The notes under the pieces are model-generated. The model worked only from the letters and a program-made list of their open reading frames with translations, searched no databases and had not been told where the DNA came from. The translations under genes were made by a program, and so were the position numbers. Shown piece by piece: positions 1-7,908 of a stretch of 64,000 bases of DNA. This stretch comes from Streptomyces fulvoviolaceus (GTDB lineage Bacteria > Actinomycetota > Actinomycetes > Streptomycetales > Streptomycetaceae): positions 41,343-105,342 of the forward strand of contig NZ_JOEY01000035.1 of the NCBI RefSeq assembly GCF_000718165.1, read 5' to 3'. Numbering within the stretch: the stretch's first letter is position 1; every line of letters begins with the position of its first letter.

Positions 1-313
1 GGGCGCAGACCACCGAACCGGACACCAGCAGCACGATGCTGACCAGCAGCATCCGGCGCTTGCCGAACATGTCGCCGAGTCGCCCGACCACCGGCGTGGC
101 CACGGCGGCCGCGAGCAGGGTGGCGGTGACCGCCCAGGCGGTGTTGGACGACGAGGCGTTCAGGAGCTTCGGCAGCTCGGGAACGATCGGGATGACCAGG
201 GTCTGCATGAGCGAGACGACGATTCCGGCCAGGGCCAGCACCGCCACCACGGCGTTCGGCCGCGGCGGGGCGGATGTCCCCGCTTCGGCGGGTCGGGTAA
301 GGGCGTCGGACAT
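1..313 (-). CDS. MFS transporter, N-terminal part (cut by window edge)
   Basis: The first ~104 residues of a major facilitator superfamily exporter are visible; the rest lies left of the window. After a short polar N-terminus come a first membrane helix (AVVAVLALAGIVVSLMQTLV) and a second hydrophobic segment. The conserved loop 2-3 motif follows (GRLGDMFGKRRML), matching the 14-helix drug:H+ antiporter family (DHA2). The ATG at 313 is chosen because it precedes the motif at the usual distance and the operators lie just upstream. Two 17-bp MarR-type operator copies sit 24-70 bp upstream of the start, so the gene is probably controlled by the MarR protein at 3118. The substrate cannot be told from this part. 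Confidence 0.85.
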   Translation of the reverse strand, partial: MSDALTRPAEAGTSAPPRPNAVVAVLALAGIVVSLMQTLVIPIVPELPKLLNASSSNTAWAVTATLLAAAVATPVVGRLGDMFGKRRMLLVSIVLLVSGSVVCA

Positions 314-336
314 GGCAGGGCCTCCGTCAAATGGTT

Positions 337-381
337 TTGCTTGACTTACGCAAGTTAATCTCAATTGATTGACTTAAGCAA
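337..381. promoter_or_regulatory. Two tandem MarR-type operator copies upstream of the MFS gene
   Basis: Two 17-bp elements are read directly: TTGCTTGACTTACGCAA at 337-353 and TTGATTGACTTAAGCAA at 365-381. They match four other copies in the window (3026, 3054, 3082, 33917). The spacing of 28 bp between repeat starts places them on nearly the same helix face. The position just upstream of the MFS start suggests repression by the MarR protein encoded at 3118. Confidence 0.7.
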
Positions 382-412
382 GTTGACTCAATGTGGGCTG
401 GGTAACAGTGGC

Positions 413-1615
413 TCAGGTGGCCACGGGCTCCTCGACGGGGAGGGGCAGCTCGGCGACGACTTCGAAGCCGCCCTCGGCGCGGTGGCCCATACGGATCCGG
501 CCGCCCACGGAGTGGGCGCGCTCGCGCATGCCGATGAGGCCGTAACCGCTGTGGGGCGTAAGGGAGTTGACCGGTCTCGCGCTGCCGTCGTCGGTGACGG
601 TCACGGTGACGGCCGGCTGATCGGGGGAGTAGACGAGCCGCACCTTCGCCGAGCGCGAGGCGGCGTGCTTGGTGACGTTGGTGAGAGCCTCCTGCACGAT
701 GCGGTACGCCGTGAGATCAGCACCGGCGGACAGGGGCTTCGGTTCTCCCTCGACGGTGAGGGCGACCGTGAGCCCGGCGTGCTGGAAGGAGGCGGCGAGC
801 TCCGGCAGCCGGGCGAGCCCGGGGGTGGGCTCCGCGGGCCGGTCCCGGTCGTCGGAGTCCCTCAACAGGCCCACGGTGGACTTGAGTTCACGCAGGGCCG
901 AGGAGGTCGTACCGGACAGCTCGGCGGCGATCTTCTCGGCCTCACCAGGCTTGTCGGGCAGCATCCGGGTGACGGCGCCGGCCTGGATGTTGGCCAGGAC
1001 GAGATGGTGGGCGACGACGTCGTGCAGGTCGCGGGCGATGCGCATGCGCTCCGCCGTGACCCGGTGCCGTGCCTCCTCCTCCCGGGTGCGCTCCGCGTGC
1101 TCGGCGCGGGCCTGCACGGCCTCCAGATAGGCCCCGCGCAGCCGGGTCACGGTGCCGAGGGAAGTCGGTAGCAGCAGCCAGGCTGCGGGGCCGAGGAGCT
1201 TGAGGATCAGGGGTTCGTCACGGGGGCCGACGACCAGGGCCGCGGAGACCAGCAGGACGATGCCGGTGATGGTGAAGGTGTTCGCGGTCCTGCGGTCGGT
1301 GCGCAGGGCCAGGGAGTGGAGGGCGACCATGAGCGGCCCGAGCAGCAGGACCGTGAGGATGTAGCCGAGCGCGGACACGGCCGTCGCGCACACGATGGCC
1401 ACGGCAGCCGTGCCGCGGGGGTGGCTGCGGTGCCACAGCAGGGCGGCGCACGACACGCCGGTCAGCAGCACACCCGGCCACCAGGAAACCACCGGCTCGC
1501 TCCCCGGCAGCGTGATCAGGCTCCCGGGGAGCGAGCAGGCGAAGAGTGCGAGAGCGAGCGCCGCGTCGGTGGCGCGCGGGCGACTGCCCTGGAGGCCCTG
1601 CAGGTTGTCGATCAT
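413..1615 (-). CDS. Two-component sensor histidine kinase (NarL/HisKA_3 type), orphan
   Basis: A 400-residue membrane sensor kinase. Hydrophobic helices fill roughly residues 18-150. A short linker then leads to the HisKA_3 dimerisation domain with the phospho-acceptor His near residue 198 (RIARDLHDVVAHHL). The HATPase_c domain follows, with an N-box near 305-318 (YRIVQEALTNVTKHA) and a G-box near 357 (GYGLIGMRERA). The ATG at 1615 is preferred to an upstream in-frame ATG at 1717, which would read through the intergenic repeat. NarL-type kinases are normally paired with a LuxR-type regulator, but none is adjacent here. The nearest response regulator (3655) is of the OmpR class, so the partner is unknown. 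The signal sensed is not evident. Confidence 0.88.
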   Translation of the reverse strand: MIDNLQGLQGSRPRATDAALALALFACSLPGSLITLPGSEPVVSWWPGVLLTGVSCAALLWHRSHPRGTAAVAIVCATAVSALGYILTVLLLGPLMVALHSLALRTDRRTANTFTITGIVLLVSAALVVGPRDEPLILKLLGPAAWLLLPTSLGTVTRLRGAYLEAVQARAEHAERTREEEARHRVTAERMRIARDLHDVVAHHLVLANIQAGAVTRMLPDKPGEAEKIAAELSGTTSSALRELKSTVGLLRDSDDRDRPAEPTPGLARLPELAASFQHAGLTVALTVEGEPKPLSAGADLTAYRIVQEALTNVTKHAASRSAKVRLVYSPDQPAVTVTVTDDGSARPVNSLTPHSGYGLIGMRERAHSVGGRIRMGHRAEGGFEVVAELPLPVEEPVAT

Positions 1616-1649
1616 GGAGTGGGGTCCTTGTTCGATACCGTCCACTGCC

Positions 1650-1733
1650 GCGCCCCGTGAGGGGCGCGGGGCTGTGTCAACATGCGGCTCCGCCGCGTGG
1701 GCGCGACCAGCCCCCACTGGCCCGCAGGCGAAT
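1650..1733. repeat. GC-rich intergenic repeat, copy 1
   Basis: First of four near-identical intergenic elements (others at about 4400, 25835 and 32871). The shared core reads GGGGCGCGGGGCTGT, then a CGGCTCCGCCGCG hairpin and GGGCGCGACCAGCC. Here it is preceded by a GCGCCCC/GGGGCGC inverted repeat. It lies just downstream of the leftward alcohol dehydrogenase stop, so it may act as its terminator or 3' stabiliser. Similar short palindromic elements are common in Streptomyces intergenic DNA. Confidence 0.75.
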
Positions 1734-1755
1734 CACCGCGCTACCAGCGAAGCGT

Positions 1756-2796
1756 TCAGGCCTCGTCGTCGAAGGTGACGACGACCTTCTCCGCGGCGCC
1801 CGGCGTCAGAGCGAGCTCGAAGGCCCGGCCGACCTCGCCGAACGGCACCCGGTGGCTGATGAGCTTGGCGAAGCGGTCCTTGTGCTCGGCGAGTTCGGGG
1901 GTGACCTCGAAGATCTCGGTGGGGTAGCCCTGCGAGGCGATGAGGGTGAGCTCGCTGCGGAGCATGCCGCCCAGGTCGATGTCCGAGCCCTTCTTCTGCA
2001 CGGCGACCATGACCAGCTTGGCCTTCCACTTCGCGTTGTCCACGACGGCCTGGAAGACGGCCGGGGCGCCGGCGGCGTCGATGTAGATGTCGGTGCCGAC
2101 GCGGGGCTGGCCGAGCGCGTTGACACCCGGGCCGTGCAGCTCGGTCAGGCGGGCCGTGACGTCCTCGGTGGCGGAGTTGATGACCGCGTCCGCGCCGACG
2201 GCGAGCGCGGTCTCCAGGCGCTCGGGGATGATGTCGACGACCACGACGTGCTCGACCCCGCGCAGCTTGAGCCAGATCGCGGCGCCCAGTCCGATGGGGC
2301 CGGCGCCGAAGACGACGACCTTGTCGGCGGGCTTGGCCTCGGAGCGGTTCACACAGTGCCGGGCGACCGCCATCGGCTCGTTCAGGGACGCGACGTCGAA
2401 GGGGACGTGGTCCGGGAAGATCGCCACGCTCTTGCCGATCTCGGCGTTCTCGATGAGCAGGTACTCGTCCATGCCCCCGAGCGTGCCGCCGCAGCCGATG
2501 ATGCCGGTGTGCGCGCCCTGCGGGTTGACGACCACGCGGTTGCCGACCTTGAGGTCGGTGACCTCGGCGCCCACCTCGACGACCTCGCCGGCCGGTTCGT
2601 GGCCGAGGGGGATGGCGCGCATCGACCCGTCGGCCCCGGTGGGCATGCCGCCCATGTGGAGGAAGAAGGTGTCGGTGCCGCAGATGCCGCAGGCGCGGAT
2701 CCGTACGAGTGCGTCCTTGGGGCCGGGTACGGGTCGCTCGACGTCCACCACGTCGACCTTGTCCTTGGCGGTGAGGACGGACTTCATCGTGGCCAT
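1756..2796 (-). CDS. Zinc-dependent medium-chain alcohol dehydrogenase
   Basis: A 346-residue NAD(P)-dependent medium-chain dehydrogenase, the usual length for the sorbitol/threonine dehydrogenase branch. Catalytic zinc ligands are visible as Cys39 (CGICGTD), His66-Glu67 (GHE) and Glu140 (NEP). The Rossmann nucleotide-binding loop is GAGPIG at about 165-170. The four-cysteine structural zinc loop of classical ADHs is absent, with only one Cys (GIIGCGG) in that region. The ATG at 2796 is chosen at the start of the conserved N-terminus; the frame is open farther upstream, but that part is low-complexity. The gene is divergent from the MarR gene at 3118, and three MarR-type operators lie in the gap. 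It is therefore probably derepressed together with the MFS pump and the hydrolase at 32965. The substrate is not known. Confidence 0.88.
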   Translation of the reverse strand: MATMKSVLTAKDKVDVVDVERPVPGPKDALVRIRACGICGTDTFFLHMGGMPTGADGSMRAIPLGHEPAGEVVEVGAEVTDLKVGNRVVVNPQGAHTGIIGCGGTLGGMDEYLLIENAEIGKSVAIFPDHVPFDVASLNEPMAVARHCVNRSEAKPADKVVVFGAGPIGLGAAIWLKLRGVEHVVVVDIIPERLETALAVGADAVINSATEDVTARLTELHGPGVNALGQPRVGTDIYIDAAGAPAVFQAVVDNAKWKAKLVMVAVQKKGSDIDLGGMLRSELTLIASQGYPTEIFEVTPELAEHKDRFAKLISHRVPFGEVGRAFELALTPGAAEKVVVTFDDEA

Positions 2797-3025
2797 GGGG
2801 TGTCTCACTTTCTGAGGGTGCTGCTGACAGGTATGTCCGGGTACGGGTGAGCCCGGACGAACGAGGGAGGACAAGGACCCGACTGGAGTTGTTCCGGTGT
2901 CGCCGGGCCCGGCGGCGGAGGGGGAGTGTCCCGCCGGCCGGGCCCGGTGACCGCGCCGTTCCCCGTCCCCACGGGTCGGGCGCGAGGGGCCGCTTCCGCT
3001 CGGAGCGGCCCCGGTCTGAGTTGGC

Positions 3026-3098
3026 TTGCTTGACTTAGGCAAGCATAGGGGGGTTACTTAAGTCAAGCAATCAAATGGATATTGCTTAAGTTAGGCAA
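3026..3098. promoter_or_regulatory. Three MarR-type operator copies between ADH and marR
   Basis: Three 17-bp elements are read: TTGCTTGACTTAGGCAA (3026-3042), TTACTTAAGTCAAGCAA (3054-3070, inverted relative to the first) and TTGCTTAAGTTAGGCAA (3082-3098). They lie 20-90 bp upstream of the marR start, where binding would block its promoter. A shared pattern is TTGCTTGACTTANGCAA. They probably serve autorepression and control of the divergent ADH. Confidence 0.75.
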
Positions 3099-3117
3099 CT
3101 ACCTCTAAGGTGAAGCC

Positions 3118-3621
3118 ATGTCCCTGCAGCCACCCGCAGCAGTGCCCCTTCCGGCGACCGTGGTCGAGATCGAGAGATCCCTCAGCCGTGTCACCTACCT
3201 GGCCGGCCGGGCCCGGCAGCACGAGCGCCTGATGTCCGTGGCCGGACTGCCCCTGGACCGGGCAGCCGTGGCCATCCTGCGGCACATCGCCGAGAGTGAG
3301 CCGATGCGCCCCGGGGTGCTCGCGGTCCGGCTGTCCGTCGAGGCCTCCCATGTCACCCGGCAGCTGCGGCAGTTGGAGCAGGGCGGGTACGTGATCCGCA
3401 TCGCGGACCCGGAGGACCGCCGGGCCCAGCGCATCCAGCTGACGGACCTCGGCATGGTGGCGGTCGAACGGGTACGGGAGGCGAGCCGCCGGGGCCTCGA
3501 GACGGCCCTGGTCGACTGGTCGTCCGAGGAGCTGGAACAGCTCGCCGCACTCTTCCGCAGGCTGGTCCACGACTTCGTAGCCCACGCCGAGGATCCGATC
3601 GACATCCCGTCCGCCCCCTGA
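3118..3621 (+). CDS. MarR family transcriptional regulator
   Basis: A 167-residue dimeric winged-helix regulator, full family length. The recognition region is visible at about 65-95 ([20 protein letters not shown] then [10 protein letters not shown]). The beta-wing carries the classic [16 protein letters not shown] signature near 99-115. A Shine-Dalgarno AAGGTGA sits just before the ATG. The gene is divergent from the zinc ADH, and three operator-like 17-mers lie directly upstream. Two more lie upstream of the MFS pump and one upstream of the alpha/beta-hydrolase at 33906. This suggests a small detoxification or solvent/phenolic-response regulon. The ligand is unknown. Confidence 0.92.
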   Translation: MSLQPPAAVPLPATVVEIERSLSRVTYLAGRARQHERLMSVAGLPLDRAAVAILRHIAESEPMRPGVLAVRLSVEASHVTRQLRQLEQGGYVIRIADPEDRRAQRIQLTDLGMVAVERVREASRRGLETALVDWSSEELEQLAALFRRLVHDFVAHAEDPIDIPSAP

Positions 3622-3654
3622 TCCAGCCAGGGCCCTCACACGAACGGTCGCGCC

Positions 3655-4374
3655 ATGTACGGGAACCTCATCGAGCAGAAACCGTCGCCGCCCCGCGGGG
3701 ACGGACAGCACCTCTTGGTCGTCGTCGACGATCCCCGGGAGACCGAACTGCTCGCCACCACCCTGGGGTTGGCGGGCTACCGGGTCGGCACGGCGGGCAG
3801 TGGCGCCGAGGGGATGGCGCGCGTAGCGCAGCACCGTTTCGACCTGGTCGTCTGGGACGCGGGCCTGCCGAACGCGGACGCCCTCGCGCGGGGCCGTCGT
3901 ATGGCACCCGCGGACCGCCCCCCGCTGCTCTTCCTGGCCACCTGCGACTCCCTGCAGACCCTCGTCCCCGAGCTCGGCCCGGAGCGGGCGGACTACGTCA
4001 CCAAGCCCCTCCGGATCGCCGAGGTCCTGGTCAGGGTCCAGGTGCTGCTGGGGGACAGCCGCCCGGCTCGCCGCACGGACGTGCCCTGCTACGGCGACCT
4101 GCTCCTGGACGACGCCGCCTGCCGGGCCCGGCGCGGGCCCAGGCCGCTCGATCTCACCCCCGCCGAGTACCGGCTGCTGCGCCACCTGCTGGCCAACGCG
4201 GAGCATGTGCTGTCCAAGGAACAGATCTGCCGGTACGTCTGGGGCGACTTCCGCGGCGACCAGGCCATCGAGAAGCTCGTCTCCCGACTGCGGCGCAAGG
4301 TGGACCAGGAGGAGCCCGCCCTGATCCACACCCGCCGCGGCTTCGGCTACTGGCTCGGCTGCGCCGACCGCTGA
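3655..4374 (+). CDS. OmpR/PhoB-family response regulator, orphan
   Basis: A 239-residue response regulator. Its receiver domain (about 18-130) has an acidic pocket (VVVDDP), the phospho-acceptor Asp in VVWDAGLP and the conserved Lys in YVTKPLR. A C-terminal winged-helix Trans_reg_C domain follows (about 140-235), with LTPAEYRLLRHLL, SRLRRKVD and the closing RRGFGYWLG. It begins 33 bp after the MarR gene on the same strand, so the two may be cotranscribed. No histidine kinase adjoins it. The kinase at 413 is of a class that normally pairs with LuxR-type regulators, so I do not infer a pair. Confidence 0.9.
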   Translation: MYGNLIEQKPSPPRGDGQHLLVVVDDPRETELLATTLGLAGYRVGTAGSGAEGMARVAQHRFDLVVWDAGLPNADALARGRRMAPADRPPLLFLATCDSLQTLVPELGPERADYVTKPLRIAEVLVRVQVLLGDSRPARRTDVPCYGDLLLDDAACRARRGPRPLDLTPAEYRLLRHLLANAEHVLSKEQICRYVWGDFRGDQAIEKLVSRLRRKVDQEEPALIHTRRGFGYWLGCADR

Positions 4375-4399
4375 CCCGCCATGTGAAGTGCGGTTCGGC

Positions 4400-4485
4400 A
4401 GCGCCCCCAAGGGGCGCGGGGCTGTGTCAATTTGCTGGCTCCGCCGCGCGGGCGCGACCAGCCACAACGGACCCGCGGTCGATTC
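4400..4485. repeat. GC-rich intergenic repeat, copy 2
   Basis: Same element as at 1650, 25835 and 32871: GCGCCCC...GGGGCGCGGGGCTGTGTC, a GGCTCCGCCGCGCGG hairpin, then GCGCGACCAGCCACAACGG. It lies between the convergent ends of the response regulator (stop 4374) and the EamA gene (stop 4507). A bidirectional terminator role is plausible there. Confidence 0.75.
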
Positions 4486-4506
4486 ACCGGGCTTCCAGCG
4501 GAGCGC

Positions 4507-5412
4507 TCACGTGCGCGAGGAGAGGATGCTCAGCGCGTTCGCGAGCACGACCGCCGTCATTCCCGCCCACTCCGTCCAGTCCAGCGCCTGTCCGAGGACG
4601 ATCCATCCGACCACGGCGGCCAGTACGGGATTGACGCTCATGAACAGGCCGAACGCCGGGGCCGGAAGCCGTCGCAGGGTGAACAGGTCGGCGAGGTACG
4701 GCACCGCCGAGGCCAGCACACCGGCGGCCACGGCACATCCGGCGGCGGTGAGGGTCGGCGGGTGCCGCACCGCGACGACGATCCCGACCGGCAGGAACAT
4801 CAGGGCGGACACCCCGGCCGCGGCCGCCGACCCCTGCGCGCCCGGGACACGCCGGCCGACCGTGCGGTTGAGGAGGATGTACGACGCCCAGCAGGCGGCG
4901 GCGAGCAGGGCCAGGCCCATTCCGAGATAGTCCGTGGAGGGCTGCGGCCGCATCAGGACGACGACTCCGGCCACCGCGATCAGAGCACAACAGGCGTCCA
5001 CCCGCCGCCGGGTCGCGGCCAGCGCGATGCTCAGCGGACCGAGGAACTCAAGCGTCACAGCGAGACCCAGGCCGACCCGGTCGACGGCGGTGTACAGGGA
5101 GAGGTTCATCGTCCCGAACACCACGGCCAGCAGTAGCACCGGCCCCCACTGCCGCCGGGTGAAGGATGCGAGGCGCGGCCTGGCGACGGCGAACAGGACC
5201 AGCGCGGCGACGTACTGGCGCACCGCGACCACACCGACCGGCCCGAGCACGGGAAAGGCGAGGGACCCGATCGCGGCACCGGTCTGGTTGGACAGTCCGC
5301 TGCCGACCATGGTCGCGACTCCCGCGAGGCGTCCCCGGGGCGGCTGCGGGGCGGACGGGGGAGAGGTGCGCAGGCGGGGGGACGCGGTGGGGCGTGCGGA
5401 GGCTCCTGGCAT
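4507..5412 (-). CDS. EamA/DMT-family transporter
   Basis: A 301-residue inner-membrane protein of the drug/metabolite transporter (EamA, RhtA-like) family, with about ten hydrophobic helices in two repeats. Characteristic segments are AIGSLAFPVLGPVGVVAVRQ near the start, YTAVDRVGLGLAVTLEFLGP at the end of the first half and LFMSVNPVLAAVVGWIVLGQ in the second half. Family members export amino acids or other small metabolites; the substrate is not readable here. The first ~30 residues are Pro/Ser-rich and may not all be translated. The gene is divergent from the LysR gene at 5481 across a 68-bp gap, the classic arrangement for LysR control of an exporter. Confidence 0.88.
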   Translation of the reverse strand: MPGASARPTASPRLRTSPPSAPQPPRGRLAGVATMVGSGLSNQTGAAIGSLAFPVLGPVGVVAVRQYVAALVLFAVARPRLASFTRRQWGPVLLLAVVFGTMNLSLYTAVDRVGLGLAVTLEFLGPLSIALAATRRRVDACCALIAVAGVVVLMRPQPSTDYLGMGLALLAAACWASYILLNRTVGRRVPGAQGSAAAAGVSALMFLPVGIVVAVRHPPTLTAAGCAVAAGVLASAVPYLADLFTLRRLPAPAFGLFMSVNPVLAAVVGWIVLGQALDWTEWAGMTAVVLANALSILSSRT

Positions 5413-5480
5413 GGTCCGATCGTGCGCCGCTCCGGCGGATACGCAAAATGCATCACTGGGACTATCTATACGCTGTGGTC

Positions 5481-6353
5481 ATGGATGCTTCGGTGGGGCT
5501 TTCGGTGGGGCTCAAGCAGCTGCGCTGTCTCGTCGCGATCGTCGACGAGGGCACCTTCACCGACGCGGCCGCCGCCCTCGGTGTCTCCCAGGCCGCTGTC
5601 TCGCGCACCCTGGCCTCCCTCGAACAGGCCCTGGGTGTACGGCTGCTCAGGCGGACCTCCCGCGAAGTGACCCCGACGGGCACCGGGCTGCGGGTGGTGG
5701 CCCGCGCCCGGCGGGTGCTCGCCGAGGTGGACGACCTGGTCCGGGACGCCCTGTCGGGCCACGCCCAGCTGCGTGTCGGGTACGCCTGGGCGGCGCTCGG
5801 CCGGCACACGCTCGCCTTCCAGCGCCGCTGGAGTGCGGCGCACCCGGAGACGGAGCTGCACCTGGTACGGGCCAACTCGGCCTCGGCCGGCCTGGCGGAA
5901 GGCGCCTGCGACCTGTCCGTCGTACGCCGTCCCCTGGACGACAGGCGGTTCGAGTCGGCCATCGTCGGGCTCGAGCGGCGGCTGTGCGCGATGGCCGCCG
6001 ACGATCCGCTGGCCCGCCGCCGCTCGGTCCGGCTGGCCGATCTCACCGGGCGCACCCTGCTGGTCGACCGTCGTACCGGCACCACGACTCCGCAATTGTG
6101 GCCGCCGGAGACCCGGCCGGCCGTCGACGAGACCCATGATGTGGACGACTGGCTCACCGTGATCTCCACGGGCCGGTGCGTCGGGATCACCGCGGAGTCG
6201 ACGGCCAACCAGTATCCGCGGCCCGGCGTCGTCTACCGGCCGGTGCGGGACGCCGAGCCGATCGCCGTACGGCTCGCCTGGTGGCGGGACGATCCGCACC
6301 CCGCCGCGCAGGCCGTACTGGAACTGCTCACCTCGCTCTATCGCGAGGGGTGA
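5481..6353 (+). CDS. LysR family transcriptional regulator
   Basis: A 290-residue LysR regulator. The N-terminal helix-turn-helix is typical (GTFTDAAAALGVSQAAVSRT, then LRRTSREVTPTGTGL). An effector-binding domain of the substrate-binding-protein fold fills the rest. The ATG at 5481 is chosen over the long upstream-open frame because it leaves 10-12 residues before the first helix, as in the family. It is divergent from the EamA exporter at 5412 and probably regulates it. It ends upstream of the gallate-type cluster but faces a hairpin (6356-6372), so cotranscription with that cluster is unlikely. Confidence 0.9.
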   Translation: MDASVGLSVGLKQLRCLVAIVDEGTFTDAAAALGVSQAAVSRTLASLEQALGVRLLRRTSREVTPTGTGLRVVARARRVLAEVDDLVRDALSGHAQLRVGYAWAALGRHTLAFQRRWSAAHPETELHLVRANSASAGLAEGACDLSVVRRPLDDRRFESAIVGLERRLCAMAADDPLARRRSVRLADLTGRTLLVDRRTGTTTPQLWPPETRPAVDETHDVDDWLTVISTGRCVGITAESTANQYPRPGVVYRPVRDAEPIAVRLAWWRDDPHPAAQAVLELLTSLYREG

Positions 6354-6355
6354 TC

Positions 6356-6372
6356 GCAGGCATCGCGCCTGC
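6356..6372 (+). terminator. Short hairpin after the LysR stop
   Basis: A perfect 6-bp inverted repeat GCAGGC-ATCGC-GCCTGC begins three bases after the LysR stop codon. There is no T-tract, as is usual in high-G+C actinomycetes. It is a weak candidate terminator separating lysR from the GntR operon. Confidence 0.4.
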
Positions 6373-6387
6373 AATACAGCGGACAAA

Positions 6388-6399
6388 ATTGTTGACAAT
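6388..6399. promoter_or_regulatory. GntR/FCD-type operator upstream of the gntR gene
   Basis: Palindrome ATTGT-TG-ACAAT, 52 bp before the GntR start, of the kind bound by FadR-subfamily (FCD) regulators. Nearly the same sequence (ATTGTTGACAAA) recurs at 10703 in front of the aromatic-acid transporter gene. That ties both transcription units to the same regulator. Confidence 0.65.
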
Positions 6400-6450
6400 C
6401 TTGTTTGGCTAGATTTAGGTTCGACAGGCACTCACTCAGGGAGGGCAACG

Positions 6451-7101
6451 ATGCCGAAAGAAGCCCGTCCGAGCACCGGAGAGCAGGCCAAGCAGCATGC
6501 GTTCGCGCAGCTGCGGCAGGCGATCCTGCACGGCGACATGGCACCGGCGCAGCGGCTGGTGGAGAACGAACTCGCCGAGCAGTTCGGTGTGACACGGGCC
6601 AGCATCCGTGCGGCACTGATCGATCTGGAGGCCCAGGGCCTCGTCGAGCGGATCCGTAACCGTGGTTCACGGGTGCGGGTGGTGACCGTGGAGGAAGCGG
6701 TCGCCATCACCGAGTGCCGCATGGTCCTCGAAGGACTGTGCGCGGCGAAGGCGGCCACCCTGGCCAGCGACGAGCAGCTCGCCGAGCTCACGGAACTGGG
6801 CACGGCGATGACCAAGGCCGTGGCCGACGGCGAGCCGATGACCTACTCCGAACTCAACCAGCAACTGCACGCCAAGGTCCGGGAGTTCTCCGGCCAGCAG
6901 ACGGCCGTGGATCTGCTGGAGCGCCTCAATGCCCAACTGGTGCGCCACCGCTTCCAGTTGGCGCTGCGGCCGGGGCGTCCGCAGCACTCCCTGAACGAGC
7001 ATCTGGCCATGATCGAGACGATCAGGTCCAGGGACCCGCAGGCAGCCGAGAAGGCCGTCCGCGCCCACCTCACCAGCGTGATCGAGGCGCTGCGCAACTG
7101 A
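6451..7101 (+). CDS. GntR family regulator (FadR/FCD subfamily)
   Basis: A 216-residue regulator. The N-terminal GntR winged helix spans about 15-80 (LRQAILHGDMAPAQRLVENE, LAEQFGVTRASIRAALIDLE, GLVERIRNRGSRVR). A C-terminal all-helical FCD ligand domain follows, with the acidic/His positions typical of metal-binding FCD proteins (ECRMVLEGLCA, LNQQLHAKV, LNEHLAMI, AVRAHL). FCD regulators usually bind carboxylic acids that are pathway intermediates. It is the first gene of the gallate-type cluster and has an ATTGTTGACAAT palindrome in its own promoter and again before the transporter at 10779. It is therefore probably the local repressor, relieved by the aromatic acid or a ring-cleavage product. 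Confidence 0.9.
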   Translation: MPKEARPSTGEQAKQHAFAQLRQAILHGDMAPAQRLVENELAEQFGVTRASIRAALIDLEAQGLVERIRNRGSRVRVVTVEEAVAITECRMVLEGLCAAKAATLASDEQLAELTELGTAMTKAVADGEPMTYSELNQQLHAKVREFSGQQTAVDLLERLNAQLVRHRFQLALRPGRPQHSLNEHLAMIETIRSRDPQAAEKAVRAHLTSVIEALRN

Positions 7102-7158
7102 GCCGCAGCGCGCCACACGCGGGGGCGGGCGCCCACCTGTCACCAAGGAGAGTTCAGC

Positions 7159-7908
7159 ATGACCCAGGCCAACGCGCCCGCCACCCCACGATCGACTCTC
7201 GTCGTCACCGCGCACGCCGGGGATTTCGTGTGGCGCGCGGGCGGCGCCATCGCCCTGGCCGCCTCCCGCGGGGAGAAGGTCACCATCGCCTGTCTGACCT
7301 TCGGCGAGCGCGGTGAGTCCGCCAAGGCGTGGCGCGAGGGCAAGAAGCTGGACGAGATCAAGGCGATACGCCGGGACGAGGCCGAGCGTGCCGCGGCCAC
7401 CCTCGGCGCCGAGGTCCGCTTCTTCGACGCCGGCGACTACCCGCTCGTCCCCAGCGCCGAGTTGACCGACCGGCTCGTCGCCGTCTATCGCGAGACCCAG
7501 CCGGACGTCGTGCTCACCCACCCGGTCGAGGACCCGTACAACGGCGACCACCCGGCCGCCAACCGCATGGCCCTGGAGGCCCGCGTCCTCGCCCAGGCCA
7601 TCGGCTACCCGGGCGAGGGGGAGATCATCGGCGCCCCGCCGGTCTTCTACTTCGAGCCGCACCAGCCCGAGATGAGCGGCTTCAAGCCCGAGGTCCTGCT
7701 CGACATCACCGAGGTGTGGGACACCAAGCGCAAGGCGATGGAGTGCCTCGGCGCCCAGCAGCACCTGTGGGACTACTACACCGACCTCGCCGTGCGCCGC
7801 GGAGTCCAGCTCAAGCGCAACGCCGGCCCCAACCTGGGCCTGACCCACAAGACCATGGCCGAGGCGTACATGCGCCCCTACCCGCAGATCGCGAAGGAGC
7901 TGGCATGA
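7159..7908 (+). CDS. galB: 4-oxalomesaconate hydratase (PIG-L/LmbE family, GalB type)
   Basis: A 249-residue zinc-dependent PIG-L family protein. The metal site motif is AHAGDF near residues 16-21 instead of the deacetylase AHPDDE. It is followed by WRAGGAIALAAS, FGERGES, RRDEAERAAATLGA, DPYNGDHPAANR (second His ligand) and FEPHQPE. This variant is that of GalB, the hydratase converting 4-oxalomesaconate (enol) to 4-carboxy-4-hydroxy-2-oxoadipate in gallate degradation, rather than an N-acetylglucosaminyl deacetylase. The call is reinforced by context. The next two genes, overlapping by ATGA and GTGA, are the aldolase (galC) and tautomerase (galD) of the same pathway. The start is the ATG at 7159, with an AAGGAGAG Shine-Dalgarno before it. 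Confidence 0.82.
   Translation: MTQANAPATPRSTLVVTAHAGDFVWRAGGAIALAASRGEKVTIACLTFGERGESAKAWREGKKLDEIKAIRRDEAERAAATLGAEVRFFDAGDYPLVPSAELTDRLVAVYRETQPDVVLTHPVEDPYNGDHPAANRMALEARVLAQAIGYPGEGEIIGAPPVFYFEPHQPEMSGFKPEVLLDITEVWDTKRKAMECLGAQQHLWDYYTDLAVRRGVQLKRNAGPNLGLTHKTMAEAYMRPYPQIAKELA

Noticed and set aside
413..4374. Sensor kinase (413) and OmpR-type regulator (3655) as a two-component pair
   Set aside because: The kinase is of the HisKA_3/NarL class, the regulator of the OmpR class, and they are separated by unrelated genes.
6667..7848. Minus-strand open frame opposite gntR and galB
   Set aside because: Antisense shadow; repetitive composition and no start context.
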